Source: Erginobacter sp964587835 (lineage in GTDB: Bacteria; Auribacterota; Erginobacteria; Erginobacterales; Erginobacteraceae). From it: 45,143 bases of DNA. Location of the stretch: the NCBI GenBank assembly GCA_964587835.1, contig CAZPMN010000021.1:1-45143 (forward strand). Direction: 5' to 3'. The notes beneath the pieces were generated by a model that was not told the DNA's origin, did not search any database, and worked only from the letters and a program-made list of their open reading frames with translations. Shown in pieces: positions 1-8,236 of the stretch. Numbering within the stretch: position 1 is the stretch's first letter; every line of letters starts with the position of its first letter. The position numbers were made by a program, and so were the translations under genes.

Positions 1-102
1 GCGAGCCCCGAAGGGGCGAAGCGATCTCAATTTGCGAACATACCACTTTACTTCCTAACAGGTTGAGATTGCTTTGTCGGGCGTCGCCCTCCTCGACATG
101 AC
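1..102. repeat. bipartite palindromic repeat, copy A (left end cut)
   Basis: Two arms of opposite orientation, GAAGCGATCTCAA and TTGAGATTGCTTTGTCG, surround a spacer of about 40 bp. The spacer aligns with the spacers of the copies at 11198 and 18638 (TTGCGAACA against TTGTGAACA and TTGTAAACA). The left edge of the window truncates it. It lies just downstream of the coaC stop codon. Confidence 0.75.
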
Positions 103-124
103 CGAGGGTAAAGCCGGAACGGGG

Positions 125-700
125 TCAGCGCAAGAGGATGGCGGTGACGGCTTGGAGGAGGGCGTCCAGGGAGGCGAGGCGGCCGGGGCCTTCATAGCCG
201 CAGGCCAGGTAACCCGACTCCGGGCCGACCAACTCCACCCCGTGATCCTGCAACCGCCGGATATTTTCCTGGACGATCGGATTTTCGTACATCCCGCTGT
301 TCATCCCGGGAGCGAGGAGGACCGGGGCCCGGGTGGCCATCACCACGGCGGAAAGGAGGTCGTCGGCCAGGCCGGCCGCCACCTTCCCGATAAAATCGGC
401 GGAGGCGGGGGCGATCACCACCACCCGGGGGAACTGGGCCAGGGTGATGTGAACCGGACCGGAGGCCCGTTCAGCGCCGAACATCCCAGTCGAAACCGGG
501 TTACCGGTCAGGGTCTCGAAGGTCAGCGGGGTGACAAACTCCCGGGCGGCGGCGGTGAGCACGGCCCGGACCTCCGCGCCGGCCTGGGTCAGGCGGCTGG
601 CCAGTTCAGCCGCCTTGTAGGCGGCGATGGAACCGGTTACCCCAAGCAGGACGGGGGCTCCGTCCAGACCGAGTTCAGAGGACTTTTTCTCCTTCGGCAT
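125..700 (-). CDS. coaC: Phosphopantothenoylcysteine decarboxylase (stand-alone CoaC domain)
   Basis: This flavoprotein decarboxylates 4'-phosphopantothenoylcysteine to phosphopantetheine in coenzyme A synthesis. The 191 residues cover only the flavodoxin-like CoaC half of the usual ~400-residue CoaBC. Visible motifs are GSIAAYK near residue 23 (FMN binding), the catalytic His84 in VHITLAQ, PGMNSGMY at 131-138 with the substrate-clamping Asn134, and the flap motif LACG with Cys167. No CoaB (synthetase) domain follows; the frame ends and a repeat begins. The ATG at 700 has an AGGAGG-type ribosome site and lies inside the 3' end of rpoZ (26-nt overlap), so it is probably coupled to it. CoaB must be encoded elsewhere. 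The order gmk-rpoZ-coaC is a common bacterial arrangement. Confidence 0.93.
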   Translation of the reverse strand: MPKEKKSSELGLDGAPVLLGVTGSIAAYKAAELASRLTQAGAEVRAVLTAAAREFVTPLTFETLTGNPVSTGMFGAERASGPVHITLAQFPRVVVIAPASADFIGKVAAGLADDLLSAVVMATRAPVLLAPGMNSGMYENPIVQENIRRLQDHGVELVGPESGYLACGYEGPGRLASLDALLQAVTAILLR

Positions 701-920
701 CCTTTTCCTCCTCTTGCTTTTCCTCCTCGAGAGGGGCGAGGGTGATCTTGTCGGAGGCGATCTCGTCCAGGGCGATCATCATCGGTTTCCGGTGCCGGGC
801 CTCTTCAATCAGGGGCTTCTCGCCCCGGGTCAGGCCCACCGTCCGCTTGGCGGCAAGAATGACCAGGGAGTAGATATTCTGGATTTTCTGCAGGTAAATT
901 TCGGTAGTCAGATTGCGCAT
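675..920 (-). CDS. rpoZ: RNA polymerase omega subunit
   Basis: Omega is the small subunit that helps assemble beta' into RNA polymerase. At 81 residues it has the usual size. The core SLVILAAKRTVGLTRGE followed by KPMMIALDEIASDKI is the typical omega pattern (the family AxxRARQL...KPxxxALxEIxxGKI region, here diverged). The tail is rich in Glu and Lys. The ATG at 920 follows GGAAGGAG. It lies 16 bp after gmk and overlaps coaC, in a gmk-rpoZ-coaC unit. Confidence 0.9.
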   Translation of the reverse strand: MRNLTTEIYLQKIQNIYSLVILAAKRTVGLTRGEKPLIEEARHRKPMMIALDEIASDKITLAPLEEEKQEEEKDAEGEKVL

Positions 921-936
921 AACTCCTTCCTCTGAA

Positions 937-1539
937 TTAACTGTTGATAATCTCCTCGACGATCCGGGGATAATACCTGGTCCGGCATTTCTCCGCCCGG
1001 ATGACCGCCTCCAGGTCGGCGACGGCGGTTGGGAGATCGTCGTTGATCACGCAGTAATCATAATCCCGAAAGCGCTCGATCTCCTCGCGGGCCCGGGAGA
1101 AGCGCTTCTCGATCACCTCCGCGCTGTCGGTCTTCCTCCCCTCCAGCCTCTTCCTCAACTCGGAGAGGGAGGGCGGGAGGAGATAGACATAAACCGCCTC
1201 GACCCCGAGTTGGCGGATCGAGCGGGCCCCCTGGACATCGACCACCAGGACCACATCATACCCGGCTTCTAGTTGGCTTTCAATGTAATCCCGGCCGGAT
1301 CCGTAATAATAATCGTAGATCCGGGCGTGCTCGAGAAACCGCCCGCGGTCGAGCTTCTCCCGGAACTCCTCCTCGTTGAGGAAGAAGTAATCGACCCCAT
1401 CCTTCTCCCCGGGTCGGGGCGGGCGGGTGGTGGTGGTGATGGCCCGCTTGACCCGGTCGGTCCGCTCCAGCAGGGCCTCACAGACGGTGGTCTTCCCCGC
1501 GCCCGAGGGGGCGGAAATGATGAAGAGCAGTCCTTTCAT
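937..1539 (-). CDS. gmk: Guanylate kinase
   Basis: It phosphorylates GMP to GDP with ATP in the cytosol. The 200-residue length is standard. The P-loop SAPSGAGKTT lies at about residues 9-18, the GMP-binding segment TTTTRPPRPGEKDGVDYFF follows, and VVDVQGARSIR and the lid region SRAREEIE are intact. Its ATG shares bases with the yicC stop (ATGA, 1536-1539), indicating translational coupling. The yicC-gmk-rpoZ-coaC order is widely conserved in bacteria. Confidence 0.97.
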   Translation of the reverse strand: MKGLLFIISAPSGAGKTTVCEALLERTDRVKRAITTTTRPPRPGEKDGVDYFFLNEEEFREKLDRGRFLEHARIYDYYYGSGRDYIESQLEAGYDVVLVVDVQGARSIRQLGVEAVYVYLLPPSLSELRKRLEGRKTDSAEVIEKRFSRAREEIERFRDYDYCVINDDLPTAVADLEAVIRAEKCRTRYYPRIVEEIINS

Positions 1540-2357
1540 TCCACGTTCCTCGCCTGTTCCCGCAGGCTCTCCAGTTCCGACTTCATCGTCACCACCTGCG
1601 CGGAGACGATGGAGTCTCCGGCCTTGTCGCCCAGGGTGGTCACTTCGCGTTGCATCTCCTGGAGGAGAAACTCCAGGGTCTTTCCGACCGGCTGGTCGGA
1701 GTCGAGGTACTGGGAAAACTGCTCCAGATGTCCCTCGAGCCGGGAGAGTTCCTCCTCGACGTTGGCGACCGTGGCGGCGGCAGAGGAGTTCCGTCCCCGC
1801 TCCGGGGCCATCCCCTCCCGGATCCGCTTGAGGATCCGGGTCCGGGCCTTCTTGAAAGCGGCGGCGAATACCTTCAGATGGCGGTTGAGGTCGGCCCGCA
1901 GACGGGCGCCCTCCCGCGACCGCATTCCGGTCATTTTCTCCAGGGCTTGGTCAAGACTAATCCCAAGCTGCTTCTTGAACTCGGTGGACGAGGGGAGGCC
2001 GGTGACGGTCTCCAAAACCCCGGGGAGGTTGATCAGGAACTCGGGGCTGATCTCGGATTCGGCCCCGACCGACCGCTTCAGGCGGCCGAGGGCCTTCCAG
2101 TACTTTTTCGCCAGCGGCTCGTTGATCCTAACCCGGTAGCGGTCGGAGCCCTGCTGGAAGCCGACATAGACGTTGACCCTCCCCCGGGAGACCGCCCCCG
2201 AGATCTTCTTGGTCAGCCAGTTCTCCAGCCGCCCGTACTCGTTGGGAAGGCGAACCTTGATATCGAGAAATCTGTGGTTGTAGGACTGCAGTTCGGTCTT
2301 GACGGTGAAGTCCTTACCCCGGGCGCTGCCGGTGCCGTATCCGGTCATACTGAACAT
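1536..2357 (-). CDS. yicC: YicC-family endoribonuclease
   Basis: YicC-family proteins are reported to act as endoribonucleases in RNA turnover. The 273-residue protein opens with the family hallmark MFSMTGYG and closes with a DUF1732-like C-terminus (GKTLEFLLQEMQREVTTLGDKA). An open frame continues 16 codons upstream to 2405, but I chose the ATG at 2357. It gives the conserved N-terminus and has an AGAGGAAAG ribosome site directly before it. The stop overlaps the gmk start (ATGA). The 190 bp upstream separates it from the pseudouridine synthase gene and holds a partial dispersed repeat. Confidence 0.93.
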   Translation of the reverse strand: MFSMTGYGTGSARGKDFTVKTELQSYNHRFLDIKVRLPNEYGRLENWLTKKISGAVSRGRVNVYVGFQQGSDRYRVRINEPLAKKYWKALGRLKRSVGAESEISPEFLINLPGVLETVTGLPSSTEFKKQLGISLDQALEKMTGMRSREGARLRADLNRHLKVFAAAFKKARTRILKRIREGMAPERGRNSSAAATVANVEEELSRLEGHLEQFSQYLDSDQPVGKTLEFLLQEMQREVTTLGDKAGDSIVSAQVVTMKSELESLREQARNVE

Positions 2358-2460
2358 AATCTTTCCTCTGGTTGGCGTGAAAGGCCGGCCGGGAGATAAT
2401 AGCAAAATACCGGCGGGTGTCCAGTGGTTATGGACGGTTAAGGCGCGGCTTTAAGCACTG

Positions 2461-2513
2461 ATGGAGATTGCTTCGTCGGCCCGAAAGCTTTCGGGCCTCC
2501 TCGCAATGACCGG
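2461..2513. repeat. Half copy of the bipartite repeat with nested 20-bp palindrome
   Basis: GAGATTGCTTCGTC and CTCGCAATGAC are the right-arm sequences shared with the copies at 17223 and 18638. Between them is a perfect 20-bp palindrome (2478-2497) centred on GAAAGCTTTC. The left arm and spacer are missing. It lies in the gap between yicC and rluD; I see nothing else there. Confidence 0.7.
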
Positions 2514-2549
2514 GCAGGGATAAGATCGAAGCTGTCCTGACGGTCCCCT

Positions 2550-3506
2550 TTAGCCCGGCTTCTCGACCGACCGGAGGTGGGCGAGGATCGATTCCATATC
2601 CCCGGGCAGCGGGGCGATCCACTCCATAGGCTCACCGGTGATCGGGTGGGTGATCTGGAGACGGCGGGCGTGGAGCATCTGGCGGGGGACGGTAGGATAC
2701 TCCCCCCTCCTCTTGCCCCCGTAAACCGGGTCGCCGAGAACCGGGCAGCCGAGCCGGGCCAGATGAACCCGGATCTGGTGGGTCCGACCGGTGAGGATCT
2801 TCAGCCGAAGGAGCGAAACCCCGGAGAACTCCTCCTCCAGCCGGTAGAGAGTCCGGGCCGGGCGGCCGGTACCGGCCCGGATCGTCATCCTGGTCCGCCG
2901 GGTCGGGGAACGGCCGATCGGAAACGTGCACTCCCCTTCCGCCGCCGGAGGGCGCCCCCGGGCCAGGGCCAGGTACTCCTTCTCGACTGTGCGGGCGCGG
3001 AACTGCCGGCCGAGATCCTCCCAGGCCTCCTCGGTCCGGGCGCAGACCATCACCCCCGAGGTATCCCGGTCGAGGCGGTGGACGATTCCGGGACGGAGCG
3101 GCGAGCCGGTCTCGGGGAGGGGCCCGAGGTGGTGAAGGAGCGCGTTGACCAGGGTCCCCCCCTGCCCGGAACGGAGGGGGTGGACCAGCAGCCCGGGGGG
3201 TTTGTTGATCACCGCGAGGGAATCATCCCGGTAGAGGAAGTCGAGCGGAATCAGCTCCGGGCGGGGGGCGGCTTCCTCCGGCGAGGGGAGTCCGACCGAA
3301 ACGGTCTCGCCGGTGGCCAGCTTCTGACCCGGCTTGGCCTCCTTCCCCGCCACCCGGACCCCGCCCTTTTCGACCAGGCGCTTGATCCGGGATCGGGAGA
3401 GACCCCGGAGCCTTCCGGCGAGAAAGAGATCGAGCCGGGTCCCGGCCGCCTCCGGTCCGACAGAAAGCTCGACCCTATTCTCCGTCCTGTCTGATTGCGG
3501 GGTCAT
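2550..3506 (-). CDS. rluD: RluA/RluD-family 23S rRNA pseudouridine synthase
   Basis: The enzyme isomerises uridines in large-subunit rRNA. The 318-residue protein has an N-terminal S4 RNA-binding domain (about residues 18-75, RLDLFLAGRLRGLSRSRIKRLV) and a pseudouridine synthase domain. That domain carries the signature HRLDRDTSG with the catalytic Asp, then TGRTHQIRVHLA. Length and domain order match RluD, but RluA and RluC share the fold, so site specificity is inferred. The ATG at 3506 lies one base after the stop of the YihY fusion gene, so the two are probably co-translated. The neighbour lspA also fits the common lspA-rluD pairing. Confidence 0.93.
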   Translation of the reverse strand: MTPQSDRTENRVELSVGPEAAGTRLDLFLAGRLRGLSRSRIKRLVEKGGVRVAGKEAKPGQKLATGETVSVGLPSPEEAAPRPELIPLDFLYRDDSLAVINKPPGLLVHPLRSGQGGTLVNALLHHLGPLPETGSPLRPGIVHRLDRDTSGVMVCARTEEAWEDLGRQFRARTVEKEYLALARGRPPAAEGECTFPIGRSPTRRTRMTIRAGTGRPARTLYRLEEEFSGVSLLRLKILTGRTHQIRVHLARLGCPVLGDPVYGGKRRGEYPTVPRQMLHARRLQITHPITGEPMEWIAPLPGDMESILAHLRSVEKPG

Positions 3507-3507
3507 C

Positions 3508-4725
3508 TCAGGCGCAGAGCTTATCCGTGGTGGCGGCCAACCGCGAGGCCAGGGTCTTGAGGAGATGGGCGGCGAACTCCGGGTTCTCGCCGAGGATGGT
3601 CTGGAAGTTCTTCCGGGAGATCACCGCCACCTCGACTTCCGGGGGCTCCGCCTCCACCGTGGCCGTCCGCTTTTCTTCCAACAGCATTGCCATCTCCCCG
3701 AAGATATCCCCGGGGTGGAGTCTTCCCACCTCTCTTTCCCCCTTGACCACCCGGGCCGTCCCCGCCGAGAGGTAGAACATCTCCTCCCCCGGATCCCCCT
3801 CCCGGCAGATCGCTTCCCCGGCGGAGTAGCGCCTCAGGAACCGCTCCAGGAGAGTCCTCCCCGCCGGCTTGCTCTTCCGCGAGGTGAGGAAGAGTCGCCG
3901 GAGGAGGAGGGCTTCCTTCCGCCTGGCGTTGGCCGCCACCTCGGCCCCGAAGAGGACGGCCAGGAAGGTGTAGTAGATCCAGACCGTGACCAGAAAGACG
4001 GTCTTCAGGGACCCGAAGGCGTAGCCGTAGTTAGGGTTGAAGCGAAGGAAGAGGGTAAAGGCCGGGCGGGTGAGGAAGACGAGCAGGGTAGTGACGGCGG
4101 CGCCGTAGAACCGCGAGCTCCAGGGAACGCGGGCCGGGCAGAAGACCAGGAAGAAAAAGGAGACGAAGAGGACGCCGACTCCGGCGGAGAGGACAAACCG
4201 GAAGATCCGGCCGAGCAGAGTCGCCTCCTCCGGACCGGAGAGGGCGAGGCCGAAGACCGCCCGCCCGCCGGCCAGGAGGAGGAAGAGCGAGAGGAGGGAG
4301 ATCACGGTGAGGAGATTGATCAGCTTGTTGAGGAGGAAGTTCTTCCGGCGGTCACGCTTGAAGATCCGCTCGAAGGCGGAGCGGAGCGCGGAGGCAAAGG
4401 GGGTCGCCACCCAGAGGAGGGCGATTAAACTGACCAACCCCCATCCCTGCTGCTGGGAGAGGGCGGCGATCTCGTTTAAAATCACCTCGTTGAAGCGGGG
4501 TAGAACCTGCTCGGTGAGGCGCGCGATCTCCTCCAGGGCCGCCTCCGAGGAGACGGTCAGCCAGCTGAGGAGGATTAGCACCGCCAGCAAAAGCGGGATC
4601 AGGGCGAAGAAGCCGTAGTAGGCAAGGGCGGCCGCCGACTGGAAGTCGCGGTTGGCCGAAAACGAGCGGGCCGACTCTCCCAGAACCAGGAAGGCGAAGG
4701 CGAGTTTTTCCCGAACCTTTTTCAA
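3508..4725 (-). CDS. YihY/BrkB-family membrane protein fused to a cyclic nucleotide-binding domain
   Basis: Residues 1 to about 275 form a YihY/UPF0761 (BrkB-like) inner-membrane domain. It has the typical opening AALAYYGFFALIPLLLAVL, several long hydrophobic segments and the NPNYGYAFGSLKTVFLVTVWIYYTFLAVLFGAEV region. Residues from about 290 to 405 form a cNMP-binding domain with the cassette FGEMAMLLEEKRTATVEA. This keeps the Glu and Arg that contact the ribose phosphate in cAMP/cGMP binders, so ligand binding is plausible. The function of YihY is not established. Start: TTG at 4725, 11 bp after lspA; it has only a weak GAAG ribosome site, so the exact start is less certain. The fusion suggests a membrane activity gated by a cyclic nucleotide. 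Confidence 0.85.
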   Translation of the reverse strand: MKKVREKLAFAFLVLGESARSFSANRDFQSAAALAYYGFFALIPLLLAVLILLSWLTVSSEAALEEIARLTEQVLPRFNEVILNEIAALSQQQGWGLVSLIALLWVATPFASALRSAFERIFKRDRRKNFLLNKLINLLTVISLLSLFLLLAGGRAVFGLALSGPEEATLLGRIFRFVLSAGVGVLFVSFFFLVFCPARVPWSSRFYGAAVTTLLVFLTRPAFTLFLRFNPNYGYAFGSLKTVFLVTVWIYYTFLAVLFGAEVAANARRKEALLLRRLFLTSRKSKPAGRTLLERFLRRYSAGEAICREGDPGEEMFYLSAGTARVVKGEREVGRLHPGDIFGEMAMLLEEKRTATVEAEPPEVEVAVISRKNFQTILGENPEFAAHLLKTLASRLAATTDKLCA

Positions 4726-4736
4726 ACTTCGAGAGA

Positions 4737-5228
4737 CTACTCGACGGCGGCGGCGTCTTCCCGGTCACCAGGATTGGCTGATTTCCCGAAGAGGACGGCG
4801 ATCAGCAGGAGGGCGACCCCGACGCAGATGGCGCTGTCGGCGATGTTAAAAGCCGGCCAGTGGTAGCTGCCGAACTGAAAATCCAGAAAATCAACCACCT
4901 GCTTGAACCGGACTCGATCGATCAGGTTGCCGATCGCCCCGCCGAGGATCAGCCCGGCGGCGATCCGGGAGAGCCGGCCGGCGGCGAAGAGGGAGCGGAA
5001 AAAGATCAGGAGAACCGCCACCGTCAGAATCGAGAGGAAGACAAAGAGATGGTTGAAGCGGGGCAGGATCCCGAAAGCCGCGCCCGGGTTGTGGATCAGG
5101 TGGAGAGCGAAGAAACCCTCGATGATGACGATCCTTTCTCCCGGCTCGGCCGAGAGGATCTCAATCATCGCCCACTTGCTGACCTGGTCGGCCGCGACAA
5201 CGGCCAGGGCTATCAAGGCCGTCAGCAT
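4737..5228 (-). CDS. lspA: Lipoprotein signal peptidase II
   Basis: This inner-membrane aspartyl protease removes the signal peptides of prolipoproteins. The 163-residue protein has four hydrophobic segments and the family motifs NPGAAFG, GGAIGNLIDR (first catalytic Asp) and VVDFLDF...FNIADSAI (second catalytic Asp). Its ATG overlaps the end of ileS by 7 bp, a classic ileS-lspA coupling. Two likely substrates lie in this window, the small lipoprotein at 9671 and ApbE at 33375. Confidence 0.96.
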   Translation of the reverse strand: MLTALIALAVVAADQVSKWAMIEILSAEPGERIVIIEGFFALHLIHNPGAAFGILPRFNHLFVFLSILTVAVLLIFFRSLFAAGRLSRIAAGLILGGAIGNLIDRVRFKQVVDFLDFQFGSYHWPAFNIADSAICVGVALLLIAVLFGKSANPGDREDAAAVE

Positions 5229-8053
5229 CCCGACATCTGCTCACGGCACTCGGCACAGATCGCCGGGTGCTCGGCCCAGTCGCCAACGGTGGGAGAATAC
5301 TTCCAGCAGCGGGCGCACTTCTCCCCCCGGGCCCGATCTGCCCGGATCCGGACCGAGTCGATCTCGGTGGCCCTGAACTCCGGGGAGAATGCCTCGCCCG
5401 AGACCTTCGCCAGCTCCACACCGGAGACGATGAAGATCTTGGGCAGAACCTCCGCGTACCGCTCGAGCAGGTCCTGCCACTCCGGATCGGAGGTCTCAAC
5501 CGAGATCCGGGCTTCCAGCGAGATCCCGATCTTCCCTTCGGTCCGGAACTCCTCCAGGAGTTTGAGAACCTCGGATCGGAGCAGGAGCAATCTCGACCAG
5601 CGGTCTGCCAGAACCCCGTCCTTCCATTCCGGGCGGGGCCGGGGCCATTCGGCGAGATGGATACTCTCCGCCAGTTCCTCCCGCTGGCCGAGGTGGCCCC
5701 AGACCTCCTCGGCGGTAAAGACCAAAATCGGGGCCAACAGGCGGGCCAGCAGCGAGGTGATCTCCCAGAGCACCGTCTGGGTACTCCGCCGTTTCCGTCC
5801 TTTCGCGGCGTAGGTATAGAGGCGGTCCTTGAGGACGTCCATATAGAAGGAGGACATCTGGATAACGCAAAAGTTGTGAATCTCCCGGTAAACCCGGTGA
5901 AAATCGAACTGGCGGTAGGCCTCGGTCACCCGATCGGATACCCCGGCGGCCTCGTTCAGGATCCAGAGGTCGATCTCGTCCATCTCTTCCGGCGGAAGCC
6001 CGTCTTCTGCCGGATTAAAATCGTCGAGATTGCCCAGGCAGTACTTGAAGGTATTGCGGATCTTGCGGTAGGACTCGGAGATCTTCTGGACCAGGTCCAG
6101 AGAGACCGAAATATCCTTCTGGTAGTCGATAGAGGAAAACCAGAGCCGCAGGATATCGGCCGGGAATTTTTTCAAGGCGCCGGCCACGGAGATGAAGTTG
6201 CCCCGCGACTTCGACATCTTCTCCCCGTTGCGGTCGACCACGAACCCGTGGGTGAGGACCGACCGGAAGGGGGCCCGATCGGTGGTGGCCGCCGCCAGCA
6301 GCAGGGAGAGCTGAAACCAGCCCCGGTGCTGGTCGGTCCCCTCCAGGTAGAGATCGGCCGGGTAGGAGAGGCGGGGGTCCTCGATCACCACCGCCCGGTG
6401 GGATGAACCCGACTCGAACCAGACATCGAAGATGTCGTCCTCCTTGAGGAAATCAGCCCGGCCGCAGCCGGGGCAGACGGTCCCGGGCGGAAGCAACTCT
6501 TCCGGCTCCAGCTCAAACCAGCAGTCGGATCCCCGCTCGCCGAAGAGCCCGGTCACGTGTTCGATCACCTCGGGATCGAGAAGTTCCCGGCCGCAGGATC
6601 GGCAGTAAAAGACGGGGATCGGCACGCCCCAGGTCCGCTGCCGGGAGATGCACCAATCCGGACGGGATTCCAGCATCCCCCGGATCCGGGTCTTTCCCCA
6701 GTCCGGGATCCACTCCACCCGCTCGATTTCCTCCAGGAGCCGGCGCCGGAGGTCCCGGTTCTCCAGAGAGACGAACCACTGCCGGGTGGCCCGGAAAATC
6801 ACCGGCTTCCGACACCTCCAGCAATGGGGGTAGGAATGGACGATCTCCTGGCGGGCCAGGAGCAGCCCGGATTCGGCCAGGCGCTCCACGATCCGAGCAT
6901 TGGCCTCGAGGACCGGAATACCCTGCAACTCGGAGGCTTCATCGGTGAAGGCCCCGCGGTCGTCGACCGGGCTGGCAATTTCCAGGCCGTGCTGCCGCCC
7001 GGAAAGGTAGTCCTCCTGGCCGTGGCCGGGGGCGGTATGAACGCAACCGGTTCCCTCCTCCAGATTGACGTAATCGGCCGGGATCACCGGGCATTCCCGC
7101 TCCTCCCAGGGATGGTGGTAGACCAGCCCTTCCAAACGGCTTCCGGGGACCTTCGCCAGAACGGTCCAGTCCCGGATTTCGGCCTCCCGGGCGACCCGCT
7201 CCACCGCCTCGGCCGCCAGGATCATCCTCTTCTCCCCACCGCCGGTGGGATCCGGGTAGGCGACCAGGGCGTAGCTGAAGGCGGGGTTGACCGCCACCGC
7301 CCGGTTGGCGGGCAGGGTCCAGGGAGTGGTGGTCCAGACCAGGATCGAGACCGGGCCCGCGGCGGCAACAGGGAAGATATCTTCCGGCAGCGTGATCAAG
7401 GGCATCCGGAGATAGATCGAGAGATCCTTCCGGTCCCGGTACTCCAGCTCCGCCTCGGCCAGGGCGGTCCGGCAGGATCCGCACCAGTGGATCGGTTTCA
7501 GCTGCCGGTAGACGTACCCCCTCTCCACCATCGCCTGGAAGACCTTGAGCACCGCCGCCTCGTAGGCGGGGATGATGGTCAGGTAGGGATTCTCCCAATC
7601 GCCCAGACAGCCCAGCCGCTTGAACTCCTCCCGGTTTGACCGGACGAAACCAAGGGCGAACTCGCGGCAACGGCGGCGGATCTCGGTCGCGGTCAGCTTC
7701 TCGGCCCCCTCCCCCAGCCCGGTCATCACCTTGTGCTCGATGGGAAGACCGTGGCAGTCCCAGCCGGGGATGTAGGGGGCGTCGTATCCGCTCATGGTCC
7801 GGAAGCGGACAATGATATCTTTGAGAATCTTGTTCATCCCGGTCCCGATGTGGAGATCGCCGGTGGGATAGGGAGGTCCGTCGTGGAGGGTGTACTTCTC
7901 CTTCCCCTCACGTGCGGAGCGGATCCTCGCGTAGAGGTCCATCGCGCTCCAGCGGGCGAGAAATTCCGGCTCCTTCTGGGCCAGGCCGGCCCGCATCCCG
8001 AACGAGGTTCGGGGGAGGTTCAGGGTCTGACGGTAATCTTGCTGATCGCTCAT
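5222..8053 (-). CDS. ileS: Isoleucyl-tRNA synthetase
   Basis: It charges tRNA-Ile with isoleucine. The 943-residue protein carries the class I signatures: the HIGH-type motif in PYPTGDLHIGT, and GEKMSKSRGN. An editing (CP1) domain with TPWTLPANRA and the threonine-rich WTTTPWT lies between them. A C-terminal zinc finger (CARCW...CAEC) marks the bacterial-type enzyme. The frame is open to 8155, but the ATG at 8053 opens the conserved MSDQQDYRQTLNLPRT start and has AAGAG upstream. I found no T-box leader in the divergent gap to the radical SAM gene. It heads the leftward ileS-lspA-yihY-rluD-yicC-gmk-rpoZ-coaC block. Confidence 0.97.
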   Translation of the reverse strand: MSDQQDYRQTLNLPRTSFGMRAGLAQKEPEFLARWSAMDLYARIRSAREGKEKYTLHDGPPYPTGDLHIGTGMNKILKDIIVRFRTMSGYDAPYIPGWDCHGLPIEHKVMTGLGEGAEKLTATEIRRRCREFALGFVRSNREEFKRLGCLGDWENPYLTIIPAYEAAVLKVFQAMVERGYVYRQLKPIHWCGSCRTALAEAELEYRDRKDLSIYLRMPLITLPEDIFPVAAAGPVSILVWTTTPWTLPANRAVAVNPAFSYALVAYPDPTGGGEKRMILAAEAVERVAREAEIRDWTVLAKVPGSRLEGLVYHHPWEERECPVIPADYVNLEEGTGCVHTAPGHGQEDYLSGRQHGLEIASPVDDRGAFTDEASELQGIPVLEANARIVERLAESGLLLARQEIVHSYPHCWRCRKPVIFRATRQWFVSLENRDLRRRLLEEIERVEWIPDWGKTRIRGMLESRPDWCISRQRTWGVPIPVFYCRSCGRELLDPEVIEHVTGLFGERGSDCWFELEPEELLPPGTVCPGCGRADFLKEDDIFDVWFESGSSHRAVVIEDPRLSYPADLYLEGTDQHRGWFQLSLLLAAATTDRAPFRSVLTHGFVVDRNGEKMSKSRGNFISVAGALKKFPADILRLWFSSIDYQKDISVSLDLVQKISESYRKIRNTFKYCLGNLDDFNPAEDGLPPEEMDEIDLWILNEAAGVSDRVTEAYRQFDFHRVYREIHNFCVIQMSSFYMDVLKDRLYTYAAKGRKRRSTQTVLWEITSLLARLLAPILVFTAEEVWGHLGQREELAESIHLAEWPRPRPEWKDGVLADRWSRLLLLRSEVLKLLEEFRTEGKIGISLEARISVETSDPEWQDLLERYAEVLPKIFIVSGVELAKVSGEAFSPEFRATEIDSVRIRADRARGEKCARCWKYSPTVGDWAEHPAICAECREQMSGC

Positions 8054-8181
8054 CTTCAATCTCTTTTCGGGGGAAACGGGCCGGCGGCCGCCGGGCGGTG
8101 CCCGCCCTTCTGGAAAAGGAGGCGGATAGTAGCAGAGACCCTCCAGTCCTGTCAAATCAAAGTTGAAGCCGGGAAACGGTG

Positions 8182-8210
8182 TTAGCCCGGCAGCGGTAAA
8201 GTGTTACAAT
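8182..8210 (+). promoter_or_regulatory. Possible sigma-70-type promoter for the B12/radical SAM gene
   Basis: TTAGCC (8182-8187), a 17-bp spacer and TACAAT (8205-8210) end 26 bp before the ATG at 8237, in the divergent gap with ileS. The -35 match is weak and this was read by eye. Confidence 0.35.
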
Positions 8211-8236
8211 CGGATCGCCTTTCCCGGCGGTCAACA

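Noticed and set aside
8054..8236. Possible T-box or other leader upstream of ileS
   Set aside because: No T-box consensus (TGGnACCGCG) or specifier-like hairpin was found; the gap is divergent and short.
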